A DNA stretch of 64,000 nt from Undaria pinnatifida. Its lineage: Eukaryota; Sar; Phaeophyceae; Laminariales; Alariaceae. The notes beneath the pieces were generated by a model, which did not search any database, was not told the origin of the DNA, and saw only the letters and a list, made by a program, of their open reading frames with translations. Within the stretch, counting starts at the first letter, position 1. Every line of letters begins with the position of its first letter. A program made the position numbers and the translations under genes. The DNA lies in assembly GCA_012845835.1 (NCBI GenBank), contig JABAKD010000023.1:2739197-2803196 (forward strand), written 5' to 3'. Shown here one piece after another: positions 9,033-19,842 of this stretch.

Positions 9033-12000
9033 CCACACATGAGTTGTTCCAGAGGAACAAACCCAGAAAAACACTGGTACGAATCGCACGTGTGAACTAT
9101 GCATGTTATAGAAACTCTCTTGAAATTTGTGTCCCCCATAGGCAAAATTAACGGGCAAAGCAAAATATTACGCAACGAACTCGGATTACGTAGTGCATAC
9201 ATCATCACGCTTGTCGTATATTCTAGTACAGAGCAAAGAAACTAATCTCATCTTGGGCGTCTTCGACAGATATGTTGGTTTATGCCTTCGCACAAAAGCA
9301 TAATTTGTGTGACTGCATAGATTCTTCGGAGGTAGGTGGTAAAAGGAGAGCATTTGATATGTTTGGCGATTCCAATCTTCGCTATGTACGTTCGAGTTGA
9401 GCCCCATTTGGCTCCGTGTTTTGTTGCTGCTCTTGTCGTTGTCTTCGGGTGTGCATGGCATATGTTCAGGGTGCCCGTCTTTCTTAGGCGGAGACAATGA
9501 TAATATAGTCTCTAGTCTACACTTCGTGCCGGTATCACGACTGCTTCCGAGGGCCCATCGACGGCTCCCACCTCGACATGATCCGCCACATAATGACCTA
9601 GGCAACCCCGTGTGTAGGAGGTACTTGATACCTCAGCGTGGTGACGTCACCAGATAATAACGTACTTCGAAGAAGCTCAGTGTATAGACTACACTAGTTC
9701 ATATTAGTGAACGATGGCCACTTTATTGGAACCGAGCTCGGGGAGGTTAACGTGCTGGACCGGGGCTGACTCAAGACACTTTTTTCCCGGGATGCTTCAG
9801 GAGCGATTTTCCCACGTCATCGACCTACAATCTACACGACAGTGACGGAACCCGCACGTACACCAGTAGCAACAGAGAGCAAGACCATCGAGACGCAGCC
9901 TGAGATAACCAGATACAGGAAAAGGCGGAGCATTCAGGGATGAATAGCGTGAGCCAGAAGAGCCACGGTTCTTCACCTGCTAGCCAGACCTCCTTGTACG
10001 TGCTTGCATTGAGCGAGCGATTCCGGGGCTGATATTTTAGTTGCAGGTATGAGCAATTCTGCGCGACGATGATTTTGAAAGGGGGGATGGCCGTGGAAGG
10101 ACCGCCAGCGAATGTAATGAAAACGAGGGTGGAGCAGCAGCATGCACGTGCACAGAAGGGTATTTGGGGGAGGTCAGGGGAAGAAGCGAGAGGGACAAAG
10201 CAAGGGAGGAGGAGACCGCCCCTCCCGCGTCAGCACGAGCTTCGTTCCACTAAAGGCGCGTACTCGTTTCCCTTGATTTTTGTGTTGTTCCATATTTCTC
10301 CCTAGAGTTGATTGATGCAAGGCCGCACAAAAAAAATATTTTTCGACACCCACGTACCAAAACATATTTTTCGCCCTTCCAGAGAGGGAGGGGGGGTACG
10401 AAGACCCCATCCCCCCCCCCATTACGCTACACGATTTCCTATGGAAACAACCCCCATACCAAATCCTGTATAATTAAGGGGCAGGGCGGGTACTATAGAG
10501 CAGACACGCAGCCCCCCTGGTCGCGCGGCATCAGCGGGCGTACCAGCTACGCACAGCGCAGAGCAACGGAGAAAAAGCGAGTGAGCAAGAGAGCGGTACA
10601 GCCTCCACACGGTGAAGGGACCCCTGCTACAACCCTCCTTCGACAAGACAGCTTGGCGACAAAGCTTCTGCGGAAATCCAGCCGATAGCGAGGACTTCAT
10701 CTGCTGCTGCGGGGCCAACTTCGGTGACCGTTCAGGAATAGACGAGGGCCAGTCTATTGAGCATGAGTATTAGGCACAGCACAGAGAGTGAGTGGAGAGG
10801 CATGAGGGCTGTAGTGTGATATTGGAGGGTATCGTGTGCCTGGTACCTCGCAGCAGCAGATGCAACAGCGGCAAGCACTGGAAAGACAAAACTCTTGTTT
10901 ATCATATGTAAAACTGTTCACTATCGAGCAGTGTGTGTCGTGCTGCCTCCTCCCCAGTAACTGACAAGATCAGCAGTAGCAGAAGCCTTGCCCTGGCAGC
11001 AGCAGCTGCAGCAGCAGAGCAGCAAAATTCCAAAAGCCGTAGCCGCATGGTCAGAATCGCCAAAAAAAACGCGCACGAAAATTCGAACCAAGTTACTCCG
11101 TGTCCCTGTTGGTCCTTGCACGCCTTTCGCATTCGAGCGGAGCACCTTTGCCTATCGGAAAAATCGCCGCGAAAACCAGCAGCGGCAAGTGGGTTTTGAA
11201 GAATTGCAAGCGCGATTCCGGACACAATATAGAGCAACTGAGTCGGATTCATGGAGAGACTCTCGAACAGTCGCTTCAACACAAGTTAAGACTAGTGAGG
11301 ACAGCAGTTGTTGCATTCGCTAGCACAAGCAGTTTCGAAAAAAAAATGAAAAACGTCAGCTGTGAGTACGACCGATTCAATAGCCAAAACTCAACTTTGC
11401 AAGCTGCGTGGTACATTAGATCTATGTTTCATTTAAGATATATATGGTGTTTGTGAATTATACGGTATGTTGTTCGGGCGTGTTCGGCAGTTGGGGAACT
11501 GCCACGCTAGACGTATTTTAGTCGCGCAGTGTACAAGACTGCTGGCCTTGTCGATGTGTGTATGTGAAAAGCAGGAGAAAATTCGAATTTTCTTTCGACG
11601 TCTGATCCAAGTGCTGGTCGTGCGTCGACAGGGATGCTGGTGCCGCGGCGGCGGTGGGGAGCAGGCGCACATTGCTGGATCTTTTTTCAAACCGAAGAGC
11701 GCCACGGACGGCTAGAAGGAGTCGCCGGTGTTGATGGTCAGTAGTAGCGGCGGGGGCGCAAGCGGTGACGCTGACTTTGTGGCGACGGGAACTGTGAGCA
11801 GGAGTGTGAGGGTGGGGCGGTCGCGGGCATTGACGCCGACTTTGTTGTGACGGGAGTTGTGAGCAAGGTTTAGGGTGGTGCGGGCGCGAGCAGTTTCGCT
11901 GACGTGGTTGCGACGGGTGTTGTGAACGGGCCTGAAGATTGTGAGAGAGCGCGGGCATTGATATGGATGGTGTGTTGTCCGGTACTGCAGACGGGATTGC

Positions 12001-13079
12001 CCCCACTGATATGACGCTTGTCCACGCTCCCATCTACTGCGCGGGATTTCGTCCGGCTGTCCGAGAGCCTGTTCTCCAACACTGCCCTCAACTCTCCATG
12101 CTATTGGCAACCAGGGGGTGTCGTGGGAGGCTCGGATAAACATGAATCGTGTTTCTCTCCACGCAGTGCCTACTGCCTCCCGCGGCATCTTGAGCCCAGG
12201 CTGTGCGGGAACGGTGGAACAACCAGGAGACGCGTGCGCGCGGTGTTTAGACATTAAGGGCAAGAAGGCTTACAGGGTTTAGTGCCCGAGCGCGGCGCTC
12301 GCCCACCAAAGGTTATTTCTGACTACATTGACCACCTTGCATATTGACGCAAGGATTTACATACCTAAACAGCCTAAGGTACTATTTGAAATCCCTTGCT
12401 CTCGCAATGTTGGCTTGCTCGTGCCAAGCCTCTTTGTTGACGCAAGAGTGTGAAATGAACCATCCGCAGGGGCACAGCTTGTGGTAGGGGTCCTTTTCTT
12501 CCATAAACAAACGTTTTTGGCACAGCCAAGAAACGAACCACCAAGCAGGAAACAAAGCAAAAAAAAATACAAACCTGGAAAAAATATTTTTTTATGGGCC
12601 TCGGGGAAGGGGGGGGAGGTGAGGGTAGGTGTGCGGGATACCTTTCCTTGTGGGCCCTCAATTGATGTGTTGTTTTTGTGTGCGTATCAGGTGGTAGGTA
12701 GAGTTCAGTAGAATCGTTATCTCACCTGAAGAGTTCAAGTCGGTTTTCGTTCTTAAGATACGATAGGAGATTTGATGCTCGATTGCCTGATGATTTGGTC
12801 AGTGCACTACTAAAAACTGAATTTTTCTGTCGTATATAATACGAGTTGGCAATTTGGTTTCTTCCCAATTAGCCATTTTTTATCAGTTTCAAGGTGTTGA
12901 GAAAAGAATGGTTACAACTGAAAATATTTCTTTTGATATTGGTTTAGAAAAAGATCACGGTACTGATTGGTGTATTAGCAGTCTGTCCTTTATAGCTCGT
13001 ACTTGGAACGAGGTACTGGTGGTTATGTATTGGTTGTCCTCATGAACATGGCGGTTATGATCCATCATATTGATATTAT
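9033..13079. other. About 4 kb without a supportable gene
   Basis: Overlapping open frames of up to 183 codons occur on both strands around 10.3-12.3 kb, but none has a recognisable domain and most are composition-driven. Contents include a possible transposase relic (about 9520-9593), a CAG/CTG-rich patch (about 10997-11030) and three imperfect units of about 72-75 bases at 11745-11940. I found no splice-consistent exon set here. Confidence 0.45.
11745..11940. repeat. Imperfect tandem units of about 72-75 bp
   Basis: A GC-rich unit containing GACGCTGACTTTG, GACGGGAACTGTGAGCA, AGGGTGG and GCGGGC recurs as GACGCCGACTTTG, GACGGGAGTTGTGAGCA, AGGGTGG and then GCTGACGTGG, GACGGGTGTTGTGA. The array keeps a minus-strand frame open at 12263-11712, so that frame is not independent evidence of a protein. 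Confidence 0.65.
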
Positions 13080-13160
13080 AAAAAAATTACACTCCAGCTG
13101 TGAAATCGAAGATTTTTTCGAAAAATTTCTTTGCCAGCTGTGTGTGATACGAGCTGAGCC
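13080..13160 (+). repeat. Family A repeat, terminal fragment
   Basis: CACTCCAGCTGTGAAATCGAA, then TTTGCCAGCTGTGTGTGATA, marks the first 75 or so bases of family A, after which homology stops. Confidence 0.75.
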
Positions 13161-13677
13161 GGCTGTCAAACTAACATTCCTTGTTCCAGCCATAGAATTC
13201 CAACCACTGGGAGCTCGATGTTACTGAAAACATTGCTGGAATCGGCCAATCAACGCGCGTATGCACAACCACGTGTCTTTGCTACAGAGCAGGGTCCAAC
13301 GTTTAGAAACTTCACGGCATCATATCGTGCTGGATTTGGGTGAGGTGAAAATGTCGTTTTTTTTCATTTTTTTTTATTTTTGTTCGCGGCAAATTTGGTT
13401 TGCTTCGCTGTCGCCACATGATCACACTGGTGCTGCCTCACACACACGCGACAGAGACCACCAACCAAGCAGGGATGGCTGTGAACCTCTCTACCTAGAG
13501 TGTTTCAGGATACGAGCACCGGGAAGTGGCGCCGGCGTTTGTTGTACACGCGCGCACGTGGCCAGAAGCCGGGAGACGCAAGGAGTCAACACGGTTTAAC
13601 TCCACGGGCAGACGCGGAGAACGCTGCAGAGACAGCTGGCGACGGAGCTACGTACAACATACAAGCTCGTACGTACA

Positions 13678-13802
13678 TACTTTTTCGTTTTCTTTCATTT
13701 TCTTTTCTTTTCTTTTCTTTCCTTTGTCCCTTCTTTTCTTTGTGTCTTTTCTCTAATTGACTTACGCCTGTCGTGCGTATGCGTAGTGATTGATACTACG
13801 CG
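13678..13802 (+). repeat. Dispersed repeat E, copy with pyrimidine tract
   Basis: A TTTTC-rich tract is followed by AATTGACTTACGCCTGTCG and GCGTATGCGTAGTGATTGAT. It matches positions 1-50 (minus) and 30783-30830 (plus). Confidence 0.75.
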
Positions 13803-13844
13803 TAATATATACGTGGTAGTCTTCGTTGGATGGCAATTAGAATA

Positions 13845-14032
13845 TTGTAGATGGCCCTATACAGTGCGGGTCATATAGTGCGGGTGTCCGATATTGTGCG
13901 GGTTAAATCGTTCACCACAATATAGACCCTTATATAGTGGCCGGTTTTTATATAGTGCGGGTACCCGGTATCTAGTGCGGGTAAATTTTCGTGACACATA
14001 CCCGCACTATATAGGGCCACCTACTGTAGCTG
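13845..14032. mobile_element. Small TIR element with GTGCGGGT array (MITE-like)
   Basis: The left end GTAGATGGCCCTATACAGTG and the reverse complement of the right end, CAGTAGGTGGCCCTATATAG, are imperfect inverted repeats about 185 bases apart. The interior holds at least five direct copies of TATAGTGCGGGT-like words at irregular spacing, with one inverted copy at the right end. No coding capacity. This fits a miniature inverted-repeat element whose internal words are binding sites for a transposase encoded elsewhere. Confidence 0.75.
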
Positions 14033-14958
14033 GTTTCTTCAGGCGTGAGTAATGAGACGTATCACCGGCATGGACCTGACACATTGCAGACTGACTCCCG
14101 ATTTCATTTTTCATGTTTATGGTGGAGGCATGAGTTGCGTCAGCGCTGTGATATATGCGTGTACCGCCTCGGGCTGTGTGTGTGTTTTCCCTGGGGTATT
14201 TTCAGCTGCAGAGTGACTTCAGCCTGTCCTGTGAACACGGACTTGATTTTGCGAGTTCATGTGAGAACAACAACAACATAATACGTCGACTTCGCTCTCT
14301 GAACGCATTTATCAAATAATTTTGTCTCGCTCCGCAAACACGGCTGCTTTCGAGTGTCTTTTGGTTGGATGTGGTCGCTATTCTGTCTTCAACACAAAAA
14401 GGAAATATCGGACAAGATCTTGAGCAGATTTGAGCCGGTGCGTACGGCGATTATTTGCGCGTACAAAGCGCAAATCACATGTGTTTTTGATGAAATTTTG
14501 AGAAGTGGTCTGCAAGACACATAGTCTACAAGCTGGGCCGGCCAAGAAACCCAATATCCGTCAGTCGGGTAAATCTTTCGAACGACAGTGACCCACTGCA
14601 AACTGAGCATATCCTCGTAATCAGCTAGATACGGTGGTCATTTTAAGCCCTCCAGCTTAAGAATCTGCCCAGTCGGTTATGAAAAAAAGTGGTTGCTACT
14701 CACGTCTCCTAGTTCGAGCATCTTCTTCATGATTTGTTTGTGTGGCTTCTTCTAAAATTTGTCGAAATACAACGTGGATGGAATTGATTGGCCTGATTTT
14801 TCTCGGCATGTAGATCTTGAGACGAGGAGTAGGGACATTTGCGTTTCATTTCATGGGTCACTTTAGTTCGAAAGCTATGGATGAATCCCTGAAATATGTG
14901 TAAATATGCATGCAGAGGCCCTTCGGTAGAAACTTGGCCATGCACATCTCAATTTTCA
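14033..14958. other. No recognisable feature
   Basis: Short open frames only. No domain, repeat match within the window or splice-consistent exon was seen. Confidence 0.4.
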
Positions 14959-14959
14959 A

Positions 14960-15186
14960 AGTTCGGACCTGAAATTTTGACACGTGATTCGGACTTAGCT
15001 CACCAAAACAGTACTTACTTGGCATACTCAAAAAAAAATAAAGATGGCTGACATATGGCTGGCTAAACGTTTTCCAAAATCATGAAATAAATGAAAAGTC
15101 AACAGATTTTTTTTTTTGAGTTCGCCTAGTAGTACTGTTTTGGTGAGCTTGGTCCAAATCACGTGTCAAAATTTCAGGTCCGAACT
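14960..15186. mobile_element. 227-bp fold-back MITE with 56-bp TIRs
   Basis: The left end reads AGTTCGGACCTGAAATTTTG, continuing to CCAAAACAGTACT. The right end is its near-exact reverse complement (about 15130-15186) with three or four mismatches. The core of about 110 bases is AT-rich with poly-A and poly-T. The element is non-coding and no clear target-site duplication is visible. A high-identity inverted repeat of this length suggests a relatively young insertion. Confidence 0.9.
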
Positions 15187-15505
15187 CGTAAAAATGAGCG
15201 CAGCACAGCGATATTGGCGCGTATGAAGATAATGCCTGTGGGTCTTTGGTCTTTTTTTATTTCTTATTTTTTCACGAATAATCCAAATTTCGAAAATCCT
15301 CCATCGGGCTTAACTCGGCTTAAGAACAACAAAAATAACCATAGCTGTCAGTGTCGTATATTATACCTGCTGTGCAACAGGTTGTGAACTTTTCTTGAGA
15401 AAAAAAAACATGAATTAATTGGGCTGTGGAGCCTCGGCTGAACACACTCCTCACCCTTTTGGCCGGCCCAGCTCGTACGCGCACCACAACAAGATTTGGA
15501 CAGGC
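15187..15505. other. No recognisable feature
   Basis: AT-rich sequence with short frames only. Confidence 0.4.
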
Positions 15506-15509
15506 AAAC

Positions 15510-15780
15510 GTTGTCCCATATTCACGGTCCTGTCCCGTTGTGGAAAAAAATTCTGTTTAATTTCACCGTCCCGTCTCGTCGTAAAAATCTACCCAGTAGA
15601 AATTCGCCGTCCCATCCCGTTGATTAGCTTTTCAATCACGGGCAGTAGTGCTGTACTGTCTCGTCTTGACAACCTGTTTGGTCTTCATTTTGCCGCCCCG
15701 TCCCCTCGCGTCTTAAACAAATTTCCTTCCAAACAAGAAAATACAGTTCCGTCCCATGTCGTCTCGGTTATCAGATACTA
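15510..15780 (+). repeat. Degenerate CCGTCCCGTC motif array
   Basis: Words of the type CCGTCCCGTCTCGT, GTCCTGTCCCGTTGT, CCGTCCCATCCCGTTG, CCGCCCCGTCCCC and CCGTCCCATGTCGTCTCGG recur about every 40-60 bases with unrelated sequence between them. The layout matches the GTGCGGGT, AACCGCACCGTA and CGGTAA arrays elsewhere in the window, with a different word. Confidence 0.6.
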
Positions 15781-16049
15781 CATTGATAAAAGCCTTTAAA
15801 AATTCTTTGAGAAATATTGTCATCGCGGTGAAGAGGTGCATTATTAGGTAGGTATTCAGTTGGTATGACGATTTCTGGCTTTCGGAGTTAAAGAAGCGCA
15901 TGTCCAAATTCAAAGGGTCCTCGATTTTAAACGCGTGTTGAGAGCTTGGCATGAACTTGACCATAAACCAGACAGAGCTGGGCTGGTTGGACAAAATTGC
16001 GAATTACAGCAGGACGAACGTGTTTCATGTGGCTTGTGTTGAGGTATAA

Positions 16050-16720
16050 GTGGGGTATTATTAATAGTCCGTTTGACCGCTTGCGAAAGGTTAAAGAATA
16101 GCTTACCCAAACTAAGCCTTATAACACTTTCCCCCCCCTGAAACGGCGGGAGAGCAGGTCGGCCAGATGTACAGCGGACCTCTGTCAATATCGAAGCCGT
16201 TTCATTTTTCCTGGGGATACCAGGGAGAGTATTTTTCAAGTTCGACATGGGGAAAATCTGGAAAGCTTATTATTGTGGATGGTGGGGATCGAACCCACGA
16301 CCCAAAAACTCATGGTCTGTCGACGACGCCATTTGTTAACATACTAGTGGGGTAGTAGTCCGTTTGGGCACTTGGGAAAGGTTAACCAATAGCTATCCCA
16401 AACTAAGCCTTAAATCATTCATCCCCCCTGAAACGTCGGGATAGCAGGTCGGACGGCAATACGGGCGGACCTCTGTCAATATCCAAGCCGTTTCATTTCC
16501 TGGGGATACCAGGGAGAGTATTTTTCAAGTTCGGCACAAGGAAATTCAGAAAACTTTATTATTGTGAATAGTGGGGATCGAACCCACGACCCACAAACCT
16601 ATGGTCTGTCGACGACGCCATTTGTTACGGTGGTTTGTGGGGTATTAGTCCGGTTGACCACTTGCAAAAAGTTAACCAATGGCTTACCGGAACTAAGCCT
16701 TATAACACTTGGCTTTTGAG
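16050..16720 (-). repeat. tRNA-derived SINE family I, tandem dimer
   Basis: Two copies lie head to tail on the minus strand. Each has a B-box match, GTTCGATCCCCAC in minus-strand sense (plus-strand GTGGGGATCGAACCCACG at 16282 and 16571, 289 bases apart), and an upstream TGGCGTCGTCGACAGAC A-box-like segment. The bodies share AATACTCTCCCTGGTATCCC and CCGACCTGCT-like sequence. The separator AGGCTTAGTTTGGGTAAGCT appears between and after the copies. A plus-strand relative lies at 24905-25420. Confidence 0.8.
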
Positions 16721-16868
16721 TAGAGGAGTCACATATTAGTTAGTTGATGTTTGGGTCATGTAAATATTTCATTCCTGAATTTCTAACGACTAAAGACCAC
16801 GGAGTTGAACAGTCGTTCCTTTCCTAATTTTACGGTCGTTGAACAACAATTCTTCGGCGTTCCTACAA
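16721..16868. other. No recognisable feature
   Basis: Short non-coding spacer between the SINE dimer and family A sequence. Nothing is recognised. Confidence 0.4.
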
Positions 16869-17435
16869 TTTAGGAATGAGAACTTGTATGTGGGGAGAAG
16901 AAGAGGTTGCAACAAGTTCGTCAGGTTCGACGTCAATGAATCCTGAGAGCAAGGAAGGGGGGGAGGGGGTGGGGGGCGGGACTGGCGGGGCAGCTCTATC
17001 TGTGCGTGGAAATTTTAAATCCTATCCTGTAAGTCGTACAACCATTGAGGAGACGGCGGAGCGTTCGAGGGGTGGGGGTCGGGGTGGGGAGAATCAGGTT
17101 GGAGGGGGGGGGGGGGAGGAGGGGCCAAAGGGTGTTTATTCAATATGTGTAGGTCGCATAGATGTAGGGGTTTGCTGTACGCGTGGTGGTAAGTCCAGAC
17201 GATGGTGCGGGTGGTGGGGAAGGAGGGGCGTTGGGAGGGGGGGGGACTGCAGCAGCGGCATGGATGGCTCTTGAAATGTGATGATGTGATATGAAGTGCG
17301 TGGAAGTATTTCTATCTCTGTCATATTTCGATGTTAGGTGGGGCGTTTGGCTAAACGGGACCGGGATGAAATATGGGCGAGGGGAGGGGGGAGAAGGGTT
17401 ACAAGAGGTTTAGGTAACACGTAGAATAAAAATAC
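16869..17435 (+). repeat. Family A repeat, internal modules (terminus missing)
   Basis: This stretch contains the family A internal words: TGTGCGTGGAAATTTTAAAT, ATCCTGTAAGTCG, GGTTTGCTGTACGCGTGGT, CGATGGTGCGGGTGGTGGGG, CAGCAGCGGCATGGATGGCT and GGTGGGGCGTTTG, with G runs between. The conserved start block is absent, so the copy is truncated or rearranged. Confidence 0.75.
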
Positions 17436-18040
17436 AATACGCTCCAGCTGTGAGATCGAAAATTTGGTTGATACTCAATGAAAGCTTGTGTGTGATACTC
17501 CGATCACACGTATTTCGAATTTATATAGAGGTTTCTATACCCGTGGTGCTAGGCGATCGTGCGGGTGGGGAGGAAGGAGGGGGCGTTGTGGGGGGGGGGG
17601 GGGGGGGGTAATGAAAGCTGCGTCATGAATGGCTAGAAAGATATTGACGTGATATTTATTCGGTGGAAGTATTTATTACTCTGGCCGATCTCGATTGTAG
17701 GCGGGGAGTTTGAACAAAAACGATCGGGGTGGAGGGGGGGGAGAGGGTGAGCGGGCCGAGCATGCGCGGAAACTATGTGCCCTTGTAGGAGATAAATCTG
17801 ACGGTTGTAGCAAGAAGACATCCCTTTATATCACCTGCCTGATATTGTATATTATTGTATTAGATTTGATGTTAGATGGCCAGAAAGATAATGAGGTATA
17901 TCAGCCGGCTAATGGTGTTTACTACCATGGCAGATCTTGGTTTTAGGTGGGGTGTTTGAACAAGAGGGACCAGGGGGCGGGGCGGGACCCTTCAAAAGGA
18001 TTAAGATTGTAGCACGAAGGCATCCCTTTGTGTCACCTGC
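17436..18040 (+). repeat. Family A repeat, rearranged copy
   Basis: CGCTCCAGCTGTGAGATCGAA at 17440 opens a second copy, which jumps after about 90 bases to the internal modules: GTGGTGCTAGGCGATCGTGC, a run of about 18 G at 17590, CATGAATGGCTAGAAAGATA, two GGTGGGG(A/T)GTTTG blocks and GCGCGGAAACTATG. Confidence 0.75.
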
Positions 18041-18184
18041 CTAGTATTGCTTAATATTCAAGAAGATTTTATGTTAGATGTGGTATGTAACACACTCTTT
18101 AGGTGTGGTTTGTTGATGTACATGGATTGCAAGATATAACATACAGCCATGTAGTTACGATTATGTTCTGACGTCGCTAATTTT

Positions 18185-19062
18185 ATTATAATAAATGAGA
18201 ATACACTCTTGCTGTGAGATCGAAGATTATGTGGAAACTAATCTTTGCAAGCTGTGTGTGATACTTCGATCGCGCGTATTACGGGTTGTGTGTCCTCATT
18301 AAAGATATAGGTGGACGACTCCCCTTGCAAATACGACAGTGTAGCTATCGTGGTCAACAGGGTGATGTTAGTCAGTCCGTGCGCGGAAACTATGAAACCC
18401 GTTTCTGAGGGGGACAAAATGTGACAGCTGTGGAAAGAAATGAATCTTTTTATCAAGTGACTCCTGTGAGTTGAATAACCGGTAGGGAAGGGCGGAGTTT
18501 TGAAGAGCGTGGGGGCCTGGTTTTGATCAAAAGGGAGCGGGGTTGGGGTGGGGGGGGGGCGGGGGAGGGGAAGGGGAAAGGTGGGTTGGGTGGAAGGGGG
18601 GGGGGGGGCAGCTTAATTCGTGCGTGGAAACTACAAATCCTTCATGGGGATAAATATGACGGCTTTGGTAAATTCACCAGTCTATCATTGGCGGGGGGTT
18701 GGGGCGTGGGCGGGGGCGGATGGGGCATCTTAATCTGGGCGTGGAAACTATTCATTCTTTCAAGTGGGGGGGTGGGGGGGGGGGGAAGAAGGGCTTAAGG
18801 TGACACAGATTTAGGGGTTTTCCGTACGTGTGGTGCTAGGTCAAGGCGATGGTGCGGGTGGTGGGGAATGTAAAGGCGTTGGGGGCGCGGGGGGGGGAGG
18901 GGAAGGAAGCAGCGGTAGGATGGCTCTAGAAAGATAATGAGGTGATATCCAGTGCGTGGAAGTGTTTAAAGCTCTGGCGGATTTCAATACTAGGTGGGGC
19001 GTTTGAGCAAGGAAGAGCGGGGCGGGGGGGGGGGGGGGCGGGAAGGGTTTTTTAAGAGGTTT
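18185..19062 (+). repeat. Family A repeat, near-complete copy
   Basis: It runs from GCTGTGAGATCGAAGAT through TGTGTGATACTTCGATCGCG, GTCAACAGGGTGATGTTAGT, GCGCGGAAACTATG, GGGGGACAAAATGTGACAGC and TCAAGTGACTCCTGTGAGTT into poly-G modules, each restarting with TGGAAACTA, and ends with GGTGGGGCGTTTGAGCAAG. It is a good reference copy for a consensus. Confidence 0.85.
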
Positions 19063-19703
19063 ATTATGAAAGAGATACATGTTGCATGTGGCACTCAAGA
19101 AAAGCTCAATGAATATATAAATCCACAAGTTCTATTTCCCTACCCATCAAGCTCTCCACCACCGCACCTATTGTTGCAACGACATTGCCTGCAACGCTCT
19201 CAAGAGCCAGGGAACATGCATACTCGTATTTTTGCGTTCTTCATTGGTTGTCTTCCCTCTGGGTCCTTTTCTCGTTTTCGGTTTGACAACTATACCAATA
19301 CCGCCGATCAGAAATTGCCATGACAAACAGGCACACAGCACAGCACAGGGCAATTGGCTCTGCACAAGTAGCTTTTGGCAGTATCGTATTACTAGTTGCA
19401 CCAAATCAAGGGCCTTTTCTTCCTTCCCCCTTCGCATATAGTGAAAATATGGTTTGCGCAAGGGCAGCGAGCGGCGTCAGCAGCCCGGAAAGCGGAGCTC
19501 CTTCCCATGTATTCAAATGTCCGTTTTCGAAGGAATCCAACAATGAGGTCCAAAACCGTTATTTTCAACCGTGCGTCACCACCCATTTTTCCATATGTGC
19601 GCGCTTAGGTATGTACTTCTTGACGTGGGCGACCCACTAACGAACGCGATTGTGTCGTTGTTTCCGTTCGTTTCTTCTGTGTTCCAGGTGACCTGTGCAG
19701 CGA
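19063..19703. other. Upstream region of the MFS gene
   Basis: No promoter element can be assigned with confidence. Two acceptor-like sites (TGTTCCAG ending at 19687 and CTGTGCAG ending at 19700) precede the first recognised coding exon, so a 5' untranslated or short coding exon may lie in this stretch or further upstream. Short open frames on both strands here have no recognisable domain. Confidence 0.35.
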
Positions 19704-19842
19704 ATGGCTCCGTTTCCTTATCTGGCTATGCTGGCCATCATGGCATGTCTGGTTAGCTCAATGGTCGTCCAAATGAGCGTGTTCGCCTACGCTGGATACA
19801 TGGTGGAGCATCTGGGCGTTGTTGACAACAAGGACGAATCAG
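19704..19842 (+). CDS. MFS exon 1 (helix 1)
   Basis: The exon starts at the ATG of MAPFPYLAML and encodes a hydrophobic first helix ending in FAYAGYMVEHLG. It stops after the first base of a codon (TCA G, then GTGATG donor). The joined codon with exon 2 gives SGYYAG, as family members read here. Confidence 0.8.

Noticed and set aside
11712-12263. A 183-codon minus-strand frame rich in Pro, Arg and Thr
   Set aside because: Part of it is a GC-rich imperfect tandem repeat and its composition changes along the frame; no domain is seen.
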